This document shows positions 7,046 to 17,035 of a stretch of DNA of 32,844 nucleotides, piece after piece. This DNA is from Flavobacterium columnare NBRC 100251 = ATCC 23463 (lineage in GTDB: Bacteria > Bacteroidota > Bacteroidia > Flavobacteriales > Flavobacteriaceae). Within the stretch, counting starts at the first letter, position 1. Each line of letters begins with the position of its first letter. The translations under genes were made by a program, and so were the position numbers. The notes under the pieces were generated by a model. That model had not been told where the DNA came from and did not search any database. It was given only the letters and a program-made list of their open reading frames with translations. The stretch lies in contig NZ_PCMX01000037.1 in assembly GCF_002530675.1 (NCBI RefSeq), positions 445 to 33,288 on the forward strand, read 5' to 3'.

Positions 7046-9517
7046 TTATTTTTTAAATTTTTCTTTGTATTTTTTTACATAAGTGTCTATTCCTTTAACT
7101 ACTAATGCTTCAACGATTCCTAGCGGTTCTTTTGCCTTTTTGAATTGTTGGTAATACTGATTTTTAACATTTATTAGTGTTTTGTTGTAGGAATTGTTCC
7201 AATCTAGATTTTCTAATTGAAAGTATAGACTGATTTGTGCCATTGCAAAAAGATCTTTTGGGGTGGGCTTGGCTTTTTGTTTGATCATTTCTTCTTCAAA
7301 GGCTAAAAAAGTTCCTTGGCTATCCTCGTCATCTTCTTTAAAAAATTCTGACTTGTATTGGGTTTTTAAATGTTTTTTATTAACGGATAGGTTCTCTTTT
7401 ATTTCTTCTTTTATTTTGCTGAAAGCTTTATTTTTTGATTCTTTGTATAAGTCATTAAACGCTGCTATTTTTTGCAATTCTAAATCCCAAAGATGAAATT
7501 CTTTTTTTATTGTTTTTTCAATTTTGTTTTTTTCTTTTGGATCTATGCTTTGATCATATTTCGATACGTTTTCTTGTAAGTTCTTTTTTTGTATTGATAG
7601 TATTTCTTGAAGGGGTTCTAATCCTTCAAAATCTATGGCATTGTTTTTTTCTTCTATGAGGATGCCTATGGCTTTTGAGTCTAAATCTGTACTGATTCCT
7701 GATATATTAAGGGTGATTTTGGGTTTTTCTAGTGATTCTAGGGATACTTTTTTTTCTTCTTCTTCTTTTTGTTTCTTTTTAGTTCCTGCAAAATTAAAGT
7801 TATAACCAATAGTGATTGTCAAATCATTGATACTATTGGATGTTGAAGCGTTTGAAGAATTTGCTATTAGTTGAGATACCATAAAATTAAAGTTATGTTC
7901 TTCTAACATTTTGTAGGTTGCGTTAAAACGACAATTAAAATTGTGAGCATTACTAGAAGGGCTTTTACTGGAATTATATGAAGTGGCCCATTGGGTGGTT
8001 AATTTATCTTTAAAATATTTTTTGCTAATCCCTAGTACGGGACCAAATGTATGGATGTTCTGACCTGTTATTTGGCTTATTGTATAATTTAAAGAGGTGT
8101 TGAATGCCCATTTGGTTTTCATTAAAAAATGGGTGTAGAGGGCATTCAAGTTATGAATGGCTGTTTTTTGATTGGGGCTTATTTGTCCGCCTTGTTCATT
8201 CTCTACTTCGTTGTAATTATAATTGAAACTGCAATTGCGTTTTGATTGTTTTGATTCGGGGAGTTGGTAATTGGCATTCCATATCAAGCCATTGGACAAT
8301 TGTCTATAATTTAATTGGTTAATAGCATTAATAGCAGGATTGTTTTGATTAATTTGTACGAATTGATCTGGATTTACATTAGTTGTAGTAGATTGATTGG
8401 TAAGACTAAGGTTGGTTGAGAGCTTTTCGTTTATCTTAATATTTGTATTTACAGTTCCTACGAATCTATTGGTTGTCTGTGCTTTTTTATGATCTAAATT
8501 ATCCTTTTGAATCCCAAGATTCATTGTTAATTGTACTTTATCGTTAAACAATGGTCTAGAGGCATTAATCATGATGTTTTGCAAATCATTGGAAAAAAAA
8601 TAGGCTCCCATGGTTTGATAACCTGGATCTATACGTTCAAAACTGGCTCCTACCATCATTTTTTGAATTTTATAGTCGAATCCTAACTTGAAGGCATTAA
8701 AATTTTGGGTAGAGGCATTGCCTTTTAGTAGTAAAGAAGCAACTCCTTGAGGGCTGCTTTTTCCTGTTGATCGAACATCTTGTATTAGTGATGAATTGGT
8801 ATAATCACCATAAATTTTAGCTTCTTTGGATACTTGTGTTTCAAAATTTAAACCTATCACTAGGTTTTCTTTGGGACTCAAATTTTCTACATTAGGTGCC
8901 ACCGATTGGTATAACAATGGGTTTTCTTTATCTTTTGCATAAAAACCTATAAATCCTAGCTTATATTTATTTTTTATGAGTTCTATTTTTGTTCCGTATC
9001 CCCAACGTTCAAATACGGGTAAACTGTTTGGATTGTGGATATCATTTACTTCTTTTAGCAATCTACCGTACATTGCCGATATTTTTATAGGACCATCGGG
9101 GGTAAGTTCTATTCCGCCTCCTGTGAACATGTGACCTGCTAAAGAATAGGGAGAAAAGGTCATAGAAGCATCACCAATCAAAACCGAAATCCATTTATAA
9201 CGGGGGTTTAGACTTAAACGATTGAAGTTAAAAGGTACTTGGTAACTTAATTTTCCTCCCATATTGGAAAAATTATAGGTAATAGGCATCGAAAAAGAAT
9301 AGAGGGAAACATTTAGGTTTCCTGTAAAATTATAAATAAAGGGGGCTCTGGAATCTCTATTCGATTCAGAAAAGGTGGAACCAACTGATGCGCTGCCTCC
9401 TATTTTTAAAGGTTTTCCTTGAAAAGCGCCTAAATCTATGGTTTGAGCTGTACCCTTTATTCCTAATAGTAATAAACTCTTTAAAATAATTAATCTTAAA
9501 TTCACTTTAGTCTGCAA
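7046..9517 (-). CDS. Predicted outer-membrane beta-barrel protein with helical C-terminal extension
   Basis: This 823-aa exported protein has a signal peptide (1 to about 25, ending GTAQ). Residues 30 to about 575 are rich in alternating polar and hydrophobic strands separated by short turns and asparagine-rich loops, as in large Bacteroidota outer-membrane barrels. From about 580 the composition changes sharply. A KKKQKEEEEKK stretch leads into about 240 residues of charged, helix-prone sequence that looks partly coiled coil. No TonB-dependent receptor plug or SusC motif is visible. It lies between the Fn3 protein and the toxin (73-bp gap to the toxin start). It could be the outer-membrane anchor or channel of the system, with the helical tail acting in the periplasm or on the toxin. 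The barrel call rests on sequence pattern only. Confidence 0.6.
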   Translation of the reverse strand: MQTKVNLRLIILKSLLLLGIKGTAQTIDLGAFQGKPLKIGGSASVGSTFSESNRDSRAPFIYNFTGNLNVSLYSFSMPITYNFSNMGGKLSYQVPFNFNRLSLNPRYKWISVLIGDASMTFSPYSLAGHMFTGGGIELTPDGPIKISAMYGRLLKEVNDIHNPNSLPVFERWGYGTKIELIKNKYKLGFIGFYAKDKENPLLYQSVAPNVENLSPKENLVIGLNFETQVSKEAKIYGDYTNSSLIQDVRSTGKSSPQGVASLLLKGNASTQNFNAFKLGFDYKIQKMMVGASFERIDPGYQTMGAYFFSNDLQNIMINASRPLFNDKVQLTMNLGIQKDNLDHKKAQTTNRFVGTVNTNIKINEKLSTNLSLTNQSTTTNVNPDQFVQINQNNPAINAINQLNYRQLSNGLIWNANYQLPESKQSKRNCSFNYNYNEVENEQGGQISPNQKTAIHNLNALYTHFLMKTKWAFNTSLNYTISQITGQNIHTFGPVLGISKKYFKDKLTTQWATSYNSSKSPSSNAHNFNCRFNATYKMLEEHNFNFMVSQLIANSSNASTSNSINDLTITIGYNFNFAGTKKKQKEEEEKKVSLESLEKPKITLNISGISTDLDSKAIGILIEEKNNAIDFEGLEPLQEILSIQKKNLQENVSKYDQSIDPKEKNKIEKTIKKEFHLWDLELQKIAAFNDLYKESKNKAFSKIKEEIKENLSVNKKHLKTQYKSEFFKEDDEDSQGTFLAFEEEMIKQKAKPTPKDLFAMAQISLYFQLENLDWNNSYNKTLINVKNQYYQQFKKAKEPLGIVEALVVKGIDTYVKKYKEKFKK

Positions 9518-9574
9518 TGCTTGCTTGTTTTTTGTTTTCTTAATTCTGTTATCAAAAATCGTTACTATGAGTAT

Positions 9575-11653
9575 TTAATAGACTACTTTTACTTCTTTAA
9601 ATGCACTAAAACTCCCGTCTTTAAAAACGCCTCTTATGCTGTAATAGTAGGTGTTCCCTATATTTAAAGTGGTATCTATGAATTGATTTTTTTTGCTTGG
9701 CGGTAGTATCTTAAATAAGATATTTTGTCCCTCATTTACTCGTTTGTATAAATGATATTCTACTAGATCTGTTGATTTTGTATTCCAATACAATTCAATG
9801 GCTTTAGAGGATATATCTGCCATACCACTAAATGTAGTTATAGCGGGTTGTAATATACTTGGCAGGGCTTCTAAGATTAGGGGATCTGATGGTTCTGTTT
9901 CGTTGCCCTCTTGATCTGTTGCAGTCATCGCATAATAATATTTCTTTTTATTGTCTACTGATTGATCTTCATATTCTCTTATGTTTGGATCTGTGGTTTC
10001 AAAAATAACTTTCCATTGTTTTTCATCTTCTCTTCTTCTGTATAAACTGTGTTTTTTAACGTCTTCTGACTGACTTTGTAGAAAATGAATTTTTATTTTT
10101 TTTTCTTCTAGTTCGTAATCGGATAGTACAGGAATAGATGGGGCTATTTTGTCTTTTTTCTTGATTTCGAAAGCATTCGAAAGGGGCGATTCATTATAGC
10201 GTATATCCAAAGCTTTTAGTTTATAAAATACTTTTTTATTTAAAGATTTTATAGTGATGGTGTCTTGATAATGAGTTTTATTAAAAACCTTTGTGGATAA
10301 TTCTACATATAAGCCTTCTTTTTCATAACTTCGAAATACTTTGTAACCGTATAAATCGGGTTCTGTATTGGGTTTCCATTTTAATTTTATGATGCCCAAT
10401 GTATCTATTACTCCTTCTAATCCTTGTGGGGCAATGGGAGGAATAGAGTCTATGGGTTGGACCAACATGGCATACGATTCTTTAAAACCTCCTTTTTTGG
10501 CTACCGCTTGAACTTTGAAGTAATTAGATGGTTTTAATTTGGCTTTAAAAACTATTTTACGGGTAGTAGCGGGTAGTTCTTTTTTAACCATTTCAAAGGG
10601 ACCGCTTTCTTGATCGGCTTGTAAAATATTAAAACCATTGATTTTTTCATCGCCTTCTTTGGGAAAATCCCATTCTAAATTTACTGTTTGGTCATCTAAA
10701 GCTGCTTTGGCTGTGATTTGGGGTGAATATTCTAAGAAATCAGCTCCCATTCCGGAGATTATTTTAGAAGGTTCACTCAAAGAACCAAAGGTATCTATAC
10801 CTCGAATACGATAATAGTATTTTACATTATTTTCAGGTAGTTTATCTGTAAATGTTGTGTAGGATGACTTGCTTATCGTAGGAAATATGGGGATGTCATT
10901 TAATTTCTTGAATACTTTCCCATCAATGGAGCGTTCTATATTGTAACATGAAAACAATTCTTTCTGGGATACAAAATCCCAAAATAGCATGACCGTTTGA
11001 TTGCCAAAAATGGCTTCTGGGGTAACTGGGGGGGTGTTATCATTTTGGTCTGATAGACCTATATAAAGGCTTCCGTGTGTTACTTCTCCTTCTTTTACTC
11101 CTAGCAAAGTAAGGGTGTATACATATTTTTCATTGGGTTTTGCACTGGTATCTTCATATCCCCAACCCGCGGCTTTTGTGGCTAGGTAGGACTGCTCCGA
11201 TGCTAGCATGGAAAATGCGTAACGTTGTTGATTTTGATCATTTAGCATCATCATTTTTGCAAATCCTTTTTCTTTTGTGGTGGTTTCAAAATCATCACCA
11301 TATATTGCTTGTGCTAAAACAGCAGTAAGTGAATCTTGTTTGATTAAGGGTTCCCATTGAGCTAATGGTAAGGGTTTTAAAACTTCTTTTAGTATCACAT
11401 GTTCTTCTTTGTTAATTGGTTGCCCATCACGAAGTACCGTGCTACGTTGTAATTTATAACCAAAATTTAACGACTTTTTCCAATAATAGGGGTCGTTAAC
11501 GTTCCATTTTAATAGGATTTTTCCATTGACTATTTTCCCTTTTACAAAAACGGCGGGTTTTACAATTGTTGTATCTACCTGTGCTGAGATTTTTTTTGGG
11601 ATAAATACTAAGATTACGATAATAATGAGTAACGTTCTTATTTTTTTTTCCAT
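9575..11653 (-). CDS. Exported fibronectin type III repeat protein
   Basis: This 692-aa protein has a signal peptide (1-25, ending KKISAQ) and no other membrane segment. The rest is a string of Fn3-like modules, at roughly 30-200, 205-305, 310-405, 408-500, 505-595 and 600-692. Several carry the typical core tryptophan (LKW, LFWDF, LEWDF, LKWKP, LYWNT) and a late tyrosine pattern such as YYYRIRGID or YYYAMTATD. The first module contains a helix-prone insert (about 98-165). It has no T9SS sorting domain, so it may stay periplasmic or be held at the surface by partners. Its gene starts 11 bp after the SprB-like gene and ends 57 bp before the barrel gene. A structural or adaptor role is inferred. 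Confidence 0.7.
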   Translation of the reverse strand: MEKKIRTLLIIIVILVFIPKKISAQVDTTIVKPAVFVKGKIVNGKILLKWNVNDPYYWKKSLNFGYKLQRSTVLRDGQPINKEEHVILKEVLKPLPLAQWEPLIKQDSLTAVLAQAIYGDDFETTTKEKGFAKMMMLNDQNQQRYAFSMLASEQSYLATKAAGWGYEDTSAKPNEKYVYTLTLLGVKEGEVTHGSLYIGLSDQNDNTPPVTPEAIFGNQTVMLFWDFVSQKELFSCYNIERSIDGKVFKKLNDIPIFPTISKSSYTTFTDKLPENNVKYYYRIRGIDTFGSLSEPSKIISGMGADFLEYSPQITAKAALDDQTVNLEWDFPKEGDEKINGFNILQADQESGPFEMVKKELPATTRKIVFKAKLKPSNYFKVQAVAKKGGFKESYAMLVQPIDSIPPIAPQGLEGVIDTLGIIKLKWKPNTEPDLYGYKVFRSYEKEGLYVELSTKVFNKTHYQDTITIKSLNKKVFYKLKALDIRYNESPLSNAFEIKKKDKIAPSIPVLSDYELEEKKIKIHFLQSQSEDVKKHSLYRRREDEKQWKVIFETTDPNIREYEDQSVDNKKKYYYAMTATDQEGNETEPSDPLILEALPSILQPAITTFSGMADISSKAIELYWNTKSTDLVEYHLYKRVNEGQNILFKILPPSKKNQFIDTTLNIGNTYYYSIRGVFKDGSFSAFKEVKVVY

Positions 11654-11664
11654 TTTTATTACTA

Positions 11665-14600
11665 TTATTTTCTTATTACTTTTTTGGCTTGAACTGCTCC
11701 ATTGGTTTTCATTATCACATAGTACACCCCAGCAGCGTGTTGGAATGGAATTTTTTCTACGTGATTTTTACTTGCTGGTTTTTCTAATTCTAAAATTAAG
11801 GCTCCTAGTTCCATACGATATACTGATAGGGTAATAGGAGAATCAAATGCTAATTCTACTTCTACATTCATTTCTTTATCATCTGATTCTAATGGATTAG
11901 GGTAAATTTTATAATTCTTAATTAATAAATTGCTTGCATGGGTTGTTGTATTTTTTGTGTTTTCTTCTACTATAATTTCTTTTAGTTGTTCTTCTTGGCA
12001 ACCTGAAGTTGTTTTACTTTTAATTCCTACTTGGTATTTCCCATTTTGTTTGAATTTTACAATAATGTTATCTTTATTTTGCGCTATAATTTCTGCACTA
12101 TTTGGCAAGATCCATTCATACGTATTGGGAGTAGAATTGTTGCTAATATTTACTAAAACAATCTCTTGGTCTCGATAGGTTTGGGTTGCTATCATAAAAT
12201 TTGCTTCAATGGCTTGATCTAAAACGTTAACTACAATTTGATCGCTATACACACAGTGTCCATTTTTTACTTGAAGGGTATATGTACCACTTTGAGTGAA
12301 GGTGACTTTTGGATTGGTTGAACTAAACCCTTTTTCAGAAGTCCATAAATAATCCAACCCTTGTAGTTTGATCTCTGCATCTATTGTATGGGATTGTCCT
12401 TTACATAACACTATATCTTCTCCTAGATTTACTACTAAAGGGATTGATCCTTGTAAGGTTAATGTAAATGGTAGCTTACAATTACTGCCTAGATCTGTCA
12501 ACGTTCCTTTATACGTTCCTGCTTCTAGATTTGTTAATTCTAAACCTTGCCAAGATGGATTATCCCATTCTACATGGTATTTCCCTGTTCCTCCACTAGG
12601 GTTTAAAAGGATGCTTCCGTTATTGGTTTGACCGCAGCTTACATTTGTAACTTTTTCGTTTAATTGTAATCCTCCAGTGGTTTTTATATTTATATTAGTG
12701 AGTTTTGGATCTACTAAAACGCAATGATTTGCATCGGTAACCTGCACGCTATAATTTCCTATACCTATATTTTTTAATTCATGATAGGAATCTGTAGCTA
12801 GGGAGTTGGTTCCTTTGAATCCATTGCTCCATAGGTAGGTATAGGGTGCTGTTCCGCCGCTTACTTCTAGGGTAATCTTCCCTCCTAAAGGAGCTTCACA
12901 TGAGGCATCTACTTTAGTATAAATAGCTCGTAATGTTTCTGGTTCTTTTATTGTTATCAATGCGAAAGATTGAGCACCTGCATTGTCTGTTATTTGTATT
13001 TCATAGGTGCCTGCTCCTACTGAATTCAGTTTGTTTAATTGCGCATTTGGAATTGTTATTCCATTTTTTTTCCATTGAAAAAAATAAGGTTGTATCCCTC
13101 CTGTTGTTATACTTTCTAAATTGACTGGTTGATCACCATGGCATTGAATAATGCCTTGATTGGTATTTAAAATACGGGTTATGAGTTCTTCTGGTTCTGT
13201 TATTTTGGTCTTTAAATCTAGTGAGCATCCATTGGCATCTTCAACCGTTATGGTATAATTTCCTGCTCTTAATTTTTCGAATTTTGTTGTGGTTTGCCAA
13301 CTACCAGCATTCATCTTATAACGATAGGGCTTTGTTCCTCCTGAAATTTCTTGTAGTTCTATACTTCCTGTTGGTTGCCCATAAATAGTAACCATAGTAG
13401 ATTTTAATACTCCTTGTAAAACTGCTGGTTCCGTAATTATACTGTTTTGATTGGTCTTACAGCCTTTGGCATCTTCTACAAAAAGGGTATAGCTTCCTGC
13501 CCCTATATTAGATAGTAGTTTTGTTGTTGCTATTAATTTATTGGATGAATTTTTCCATTGATAAGTATAAGGGGGCGTTCCTCCTTGAACCATTGCTTGC
13601 AATTCGGCTGTTTTTTGTTGATTACAAATTACTGCTTTTGTTTGTGTGAGTTGTAAATCTAAAGCCGCGAAAGGTTGAGTAATTGTAACTATTTTTTTTA
13701 TTTCTCCTTTCGGAGTATTAAAATCGGTTATCGTAACGCTATAATTTCCTGCTGGTAGATTACTAATAGTTTCTTTATCTCCTATCTGCTGATTTTTAGC
13801 ATCATACCACCTTATTGTATAAGGTGCTTCTATAGGTCCTGGTCTTCCTCCACTTATAAGTATGCTTATTTTACCTGTTGATTCGCCAAAACAATTTAAA
13901 TCTAAATGACTGTTTGTTTCATCTAAATGTAGGTTTAGTGGTTCTATGAGTCCAACGTTGTATACTTTATCTAAATGACATCCTTTACCGTCGGTTAATC
14001 TAAGTTTGTATTCTCCTTTTAGAAGATTTCGAGGATTGTTTGTGTTACCCAAATCAGGGGTCCAACTATAATTATAAGGGGGCGTGCCTCCGCTCACGGT
14101 AACTTGTATGGCTCCGTCTGGTGTTGTTAATGTGGAAACAGGAAGAATCGTTTCTGTGGCTTTTAATGGATCAGGTTGTGTTAGTATTATTACTGCTTTT
14201 TCTGAAATACAATTATTTGCGTCTTTTACTTTGGGTATGTAATTACCTGGTGATAAACCGCTTATTATGGCATTTGGATATATTGTATCATTTATATAAT
14301 ATGTATACGGAGGGGTTCCTCCTAGTACATCTAGACTAATTTGACCATCATTAGCTCCAAAACAACTCACTTGTTTGGTAGTAGTAGTAACGTTTAATAC
14401 ACTTGGAGATAACAGTTCATATTGAGCTGAACGTGTAACATTATTTTTATCTGTTACTAGTATTGTGTATGTCCCTGCTGGTAAATCTGATAGGGTTTCT
14501 CCTGTATAAACCGTACCTGTAGTAGTATGAGTCCAACTATAATTATAAAAAGGAGCAGTGGCATTAGGGGTTCCTCCTATTGCGATGGCTTTGAGACTTC

Positions 14601-17007
14601 CTGTTGCTTCTCCAAAACATTTAATCCCTTCTATTTTTTGAATGGTTACTTGAAATACTGGTGGTTCTGTAAGAGTGATTCTTTTAGGGCCTATTATACA
14701 ACCGTTTGTGTCTTTTATATAAAAATCGTAGTTACCTGCTTTTAAATTAGTAAAAATGTTTGAAGGTTGCCAATTGACACCTTCTTTACTATAGGTATAA
14801 TCTCCTGTACCGCCATTGGCGTTGATACGTATGGCTCCTGTAGCTGTACCGGGATCAAGTATAGCCGTTTCAATTAATGGGGTAAAATCAAGTGGGGTAG
14901 CTCCTACCACATTAAATAACTGGGTTGTTGTACAACTGTTAGCATCAGTTACATTCAACTGATAACTACCAGGGGTTGGTGCCATTAGATCTTCAGTAGT
15001 ACTAAGTACGACGCTAGGATGGTCTTTATTGGTCCAAACATAGTTATAAGGGGCTACTCCACCTTGAATGGTTACGTCTATTCTTGTATTGGTATCGCTG
15101 GAACATTTTTGATAAACTGTAGAAATACCCCTTATAATTGTAGTATTTAATCCTGTTATATTTAGTTTTGAAGGGGCTGTATCAACCTTGTAAAGGGCTG
15201 TTCGGATAACATCTCTTTGGTCTACTACTCGAAATAGATAATCTCCTGCGGATAGATTGCTTATACTAGAAGTATTGGCAGTATTTATTGGTAGATAATT
15301 ATTAGGTATCCATTCTAAATTTTTATAAGGTAGATTTCCTCCTGATACGGTTGCTGTTAATCTAACGGTGCCTCCATGGCATTTAATCACAGGATTGTCA
15401 AATTTTATGACTATGGGTTCAGGAGCTTCTAAAGTTTGAGTAAAAGAGGCTGTACAATTATTTTTATCTCTAACAATCAAAGTATAAGTCGCATCTCCTG
15501 ATAAACTGGATATGTCTTCATTGTTTATCTGACCATTGAGGTTATTTGTGGTAGATTGCCAAAAATAAGTATAAGGGGCTACTCCGCCTATAATACGCAC
15601 ATCTATTTGACCATCTGTAGATACATCTGTTGAGGGGGAAATGGTTTTGACTAACTCGATCCCTAATAATCCACTAGGTTGATTTATTAATACATCTTGT
15701 GCACCATCGGGAGCTAAACAGCCATTGCTGTCTTTTACTTGTACAGAATAATTCCCAGATCTTAATCCATTAAATACATTTGAGGGTTGCCAACTATTTC
15801 CTCCGTCTTTACTGTATTGATAATTGCCTTTCCCTCCAATGGCGTTGATTGTTATTGACCCACTGTTATCTCCATAACATAATACAGGCGTTGATGTAGT
15901 GGTAAAGGTAAGTTTTGAGGGGGAATCAATTTGAATCGTTGGGCTAATCACCAAACTGGAAGGTTGACTTCCTGATTTTATAGTTTGATACTCTAAAATA
16001 TAATTCCCTTTTGGTAAACCATTCCAAACTAAATTTCCTCTATTGTTATTAAATTCAGTTGAAAAGATATCTTTTTGTCCAAAGACACCACTAGTATTTG
16101 CATCTTTTAAAAGGAGATGTAAAATTTCATCAGGCTCTAGATCATTATCAAATTTAAACCTTATTAAGCCGTCTGAAATACTTGAACAATTAGTATCAAC
16201 ACCAATTGATGAAATTAATTTTGGAGGACATCTGTAAAAAGTATATACAGCAACATTTGTATACAAAGGAAAGCCAAAATTAGAACTATACAAATAATTT
16301 GAGCTATTTTTATAAATTCCTCTAACAAAGATTGTTTGAGGTAGATTTGACGACAAACCTACAAGATCTTCAAAATAAACTCTCGAATCTGATCTTATAG
16401 GCAACTTATAAAAATTTATCTTATCAAAACTATATTCATAATAATCAACAAGATAATTAACATTATTTTCCCATTCAAAAGAATCACATTTGGGATAATC
16501 TTTACTTGATAAAGAATATCCAAAAACAGTATCACTGAAATAATTTAAATCCCCTATTGCTGGAGGTATTTCACAAATATCTTCTCCCTCTGTAACATCA
16601 AAAAAAATATTTTGGGTAGCATCCTCAAGTTTTATAATTTTTGTTGAATTACCTGAACAATCATTACCTAAATAGCGTTTATTAGTAGAATACTCTACTC
16701 GAATTGGATATTGATCTGAAGAAATTTCTAATATTTCAGACCTCCTACGCGTAGGATACAAATTTTCTGAATAATAATCCCTATAAATACCAAGAACTTG
16801 AGTATAAAAATTTTTTGAATATATTTTTTTATTACTGTGGGAATAAATATCTAGATTTAGACTACTTGATCCTTCCGAAGTTAGTCCAGAATTTCTTTGC
16901 CCATGATTTACATAAATTTTATCTCTAGTAACGACCAAATATTTATATGATCCTTGTGCTAAAAAGCATACTGGAAATAAAATAAAAAAAAATAAAACTT
17001 TTTTCAT
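11665..17007 (-). CDS. SprB-repeat cell-surface protein with T9SS type A sorting domain
   Basis: This 1780-aa secreted protein has a signal peptide (1 to about 18, ending FLAQG) and a unique N-terminal region of about 260 residues. About fourteen SprB-like repeats of 75-92 aa follow, to about residue 1525. Each follows a pattern of CFG.x.G.I, then GGTPPYTYxW, then LxAGxYxxxVTDxxGC. Two Ig/PKD-like modules follow (about 1527-1690). The last 80 residues form a type A sorting domain: YKIYPNP near 1700, then a beta-sandwich pattern ending in AAGVYYVIMK and KKVIRK. SprB of Flavobacterium johnsoniae is a T9SS-exported gliding adhesin with the same repeat type. This protein is far smaller and sits in a toxin operon, so a cell-contact or fibre role seems more likely than gliding. 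Domain calls are strong; the role is inferred. Confidence 0.85.
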   Translation of the reverse strand: MKKVLFFFILFPVCFLAQGSYKYLVVTRDKIYVNHGQRNSGLTSEGSSSLNLDIYSHSNKKIYSKNFYTQVLGIYRDYYSENLYPTRRRSEILEISSDQYPIRVEYSTNKRYLGNDCSGNSTKIIKLEDATQNIFFDVTEGEDICEIPPAIGDLNYFSDTVFGYSLSSKDYPKCDSFEWENNVNYLVDYYEYSFDKINFYKLPIRSDSRVYFEDLVGLSSNLPQTIFVRGIYKNSSNYLYSSNFGFPLYTNVAVYTFYRCPPKLISSIGVDTNCSSISDGLIRFKFDNDLEPDEILHLLLKDANTSGVFGQKDIFSTEFNNNRGNLVWNGLPKGNYILEYQTIKSGSQPSSLVISPTIQIDSPSKLTFTTTSTPVLCYGDNSGSITINAIGGKGNYQYSKDGGNSWQPSNVFNGLRSGNYSVQVKDSNGCLAPDGAQDVLINQPSGLLGIELVKTISPSTDVSTDGQIDVRIIGGVAPYTYFWQSTTNNLNGQINNEDISSLSGDATYTLIVRDKNNCTASFTQTLEAPEPIVIKFDNPVIKCHGGTVRLTATVSGGNLPYKNLEWIPNNYLPINTANTSSISNLSAGDYLFRVVDQRDVIRTALYKVDTAPSKLNITGLNTTIIRGISTVYQKCSSDTNTRIDVTIQGGVAPYNYVWTNKDHPSVVLSTTEDLMAPTPGSYQLNVTDANSCTTTQLFNVVGATPLDFTPLIETAILDPGTATGAIRINANGGTGDYTYSKEGVNWQPSNIFTNLKAGNYDFYIKDTNGCIIGPKRITLTEPPVFQVTIQKIEGIKCFGEATGSLKAIAIGGTPNATAPFYNYSWTHTTTGTVYTGETLSDLPAGTYTILVTDKNNVTRSAQYELLSPSVLNVTTTTKQVSCFGANDGQISLDVLGGTPPYTYYINDTIYPNAIISGLSPGNYIPKVKDANNCISEKAVIILTQPDPLKATETILPVSTLTTPDGAIQVTVSGGTPPYNYSWTPDLGNTNNPRNLLKGEYKLRLTDGKGCHLDKVYNVGLIEPLNLHLDETNSHLDLNCFGESTGKISILISGGRPGPIEAPYTIRWYDAKNQQIGDKETISNLPAGNYSVTITDFNTPKGEIKKIVTITQPFAALDLQLTQTKAVICNQQKTAELQAMVQGGTPPYTYQWKNSSNKLIATTKLLSNIGAGSYTLFVEDAKGCKTNQNSIITEPAVLQGVLKSTMVTIYGQPTGSIELQEISGGTKPYRYKMNAGSWQTTTKFEKLRAGNYTITVEDANGCSLDLKTKITEPEELITRILNTNQGIIQCHGDQPVNLESITTGGIQPYFFQWKKNGITIPNAQLNKLNSVGAGTYEIQITDNAGAQSFALITIKEPETLRAIYTKVDASCEAPLGGKITLEVSGGTAPYTYLWSNGFKGTNSLATDSYHELKNIGIGNYSVQVTDANHCVLVDPKLTNINIKTTGGLQLNEKVTNVSCGQTNNGSILLNPSGGTGKYHVEWDNPSWQGLELTNLEAGTYKGTLTDLGSNCKLPFTLTLQGSIPLVVNLGEDIVLCKGQSHTIDAEIKLQGLDYLWTSEKGFSSTNPKVTFTQSGTYTLQVKNGHCVYSDQIVVNVLDQAIEANFMIATQTYRDQEIVLVNISNNSTPNTYEWILPNSAEIIAQNKDNIIVKFKQNGKYQVGIKSKTTSGCQEEQLKEIIVEENTKNTTTHASNLLIKNYKIYPNPLESDDKEMNVEVELAFDSPITLSVYRMELGALILELEKPASKNHVEKIPFQHAAGVYYVIMKTNGAVQAKKVIRK

Positions 17008-17035
17008 AATCTTAAATTAGACACGAATCCATCTT

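Noticed and set aside
12430..16230. Regularly spaced similar DNA segments that could suggest a CRISPR or satellite array
   Set aside because: The period is about 230-275 bp and similarity is at the protein level (SprB repeats), with no short identical repeats and unique spacers.
11930..16237. Several plus-strand open frames inside the SprB-like gene
   Set aside because: They lie antisense to a well-supported repeat protein, have low-complexity composition and show no domain. They are shadows of the real frame.
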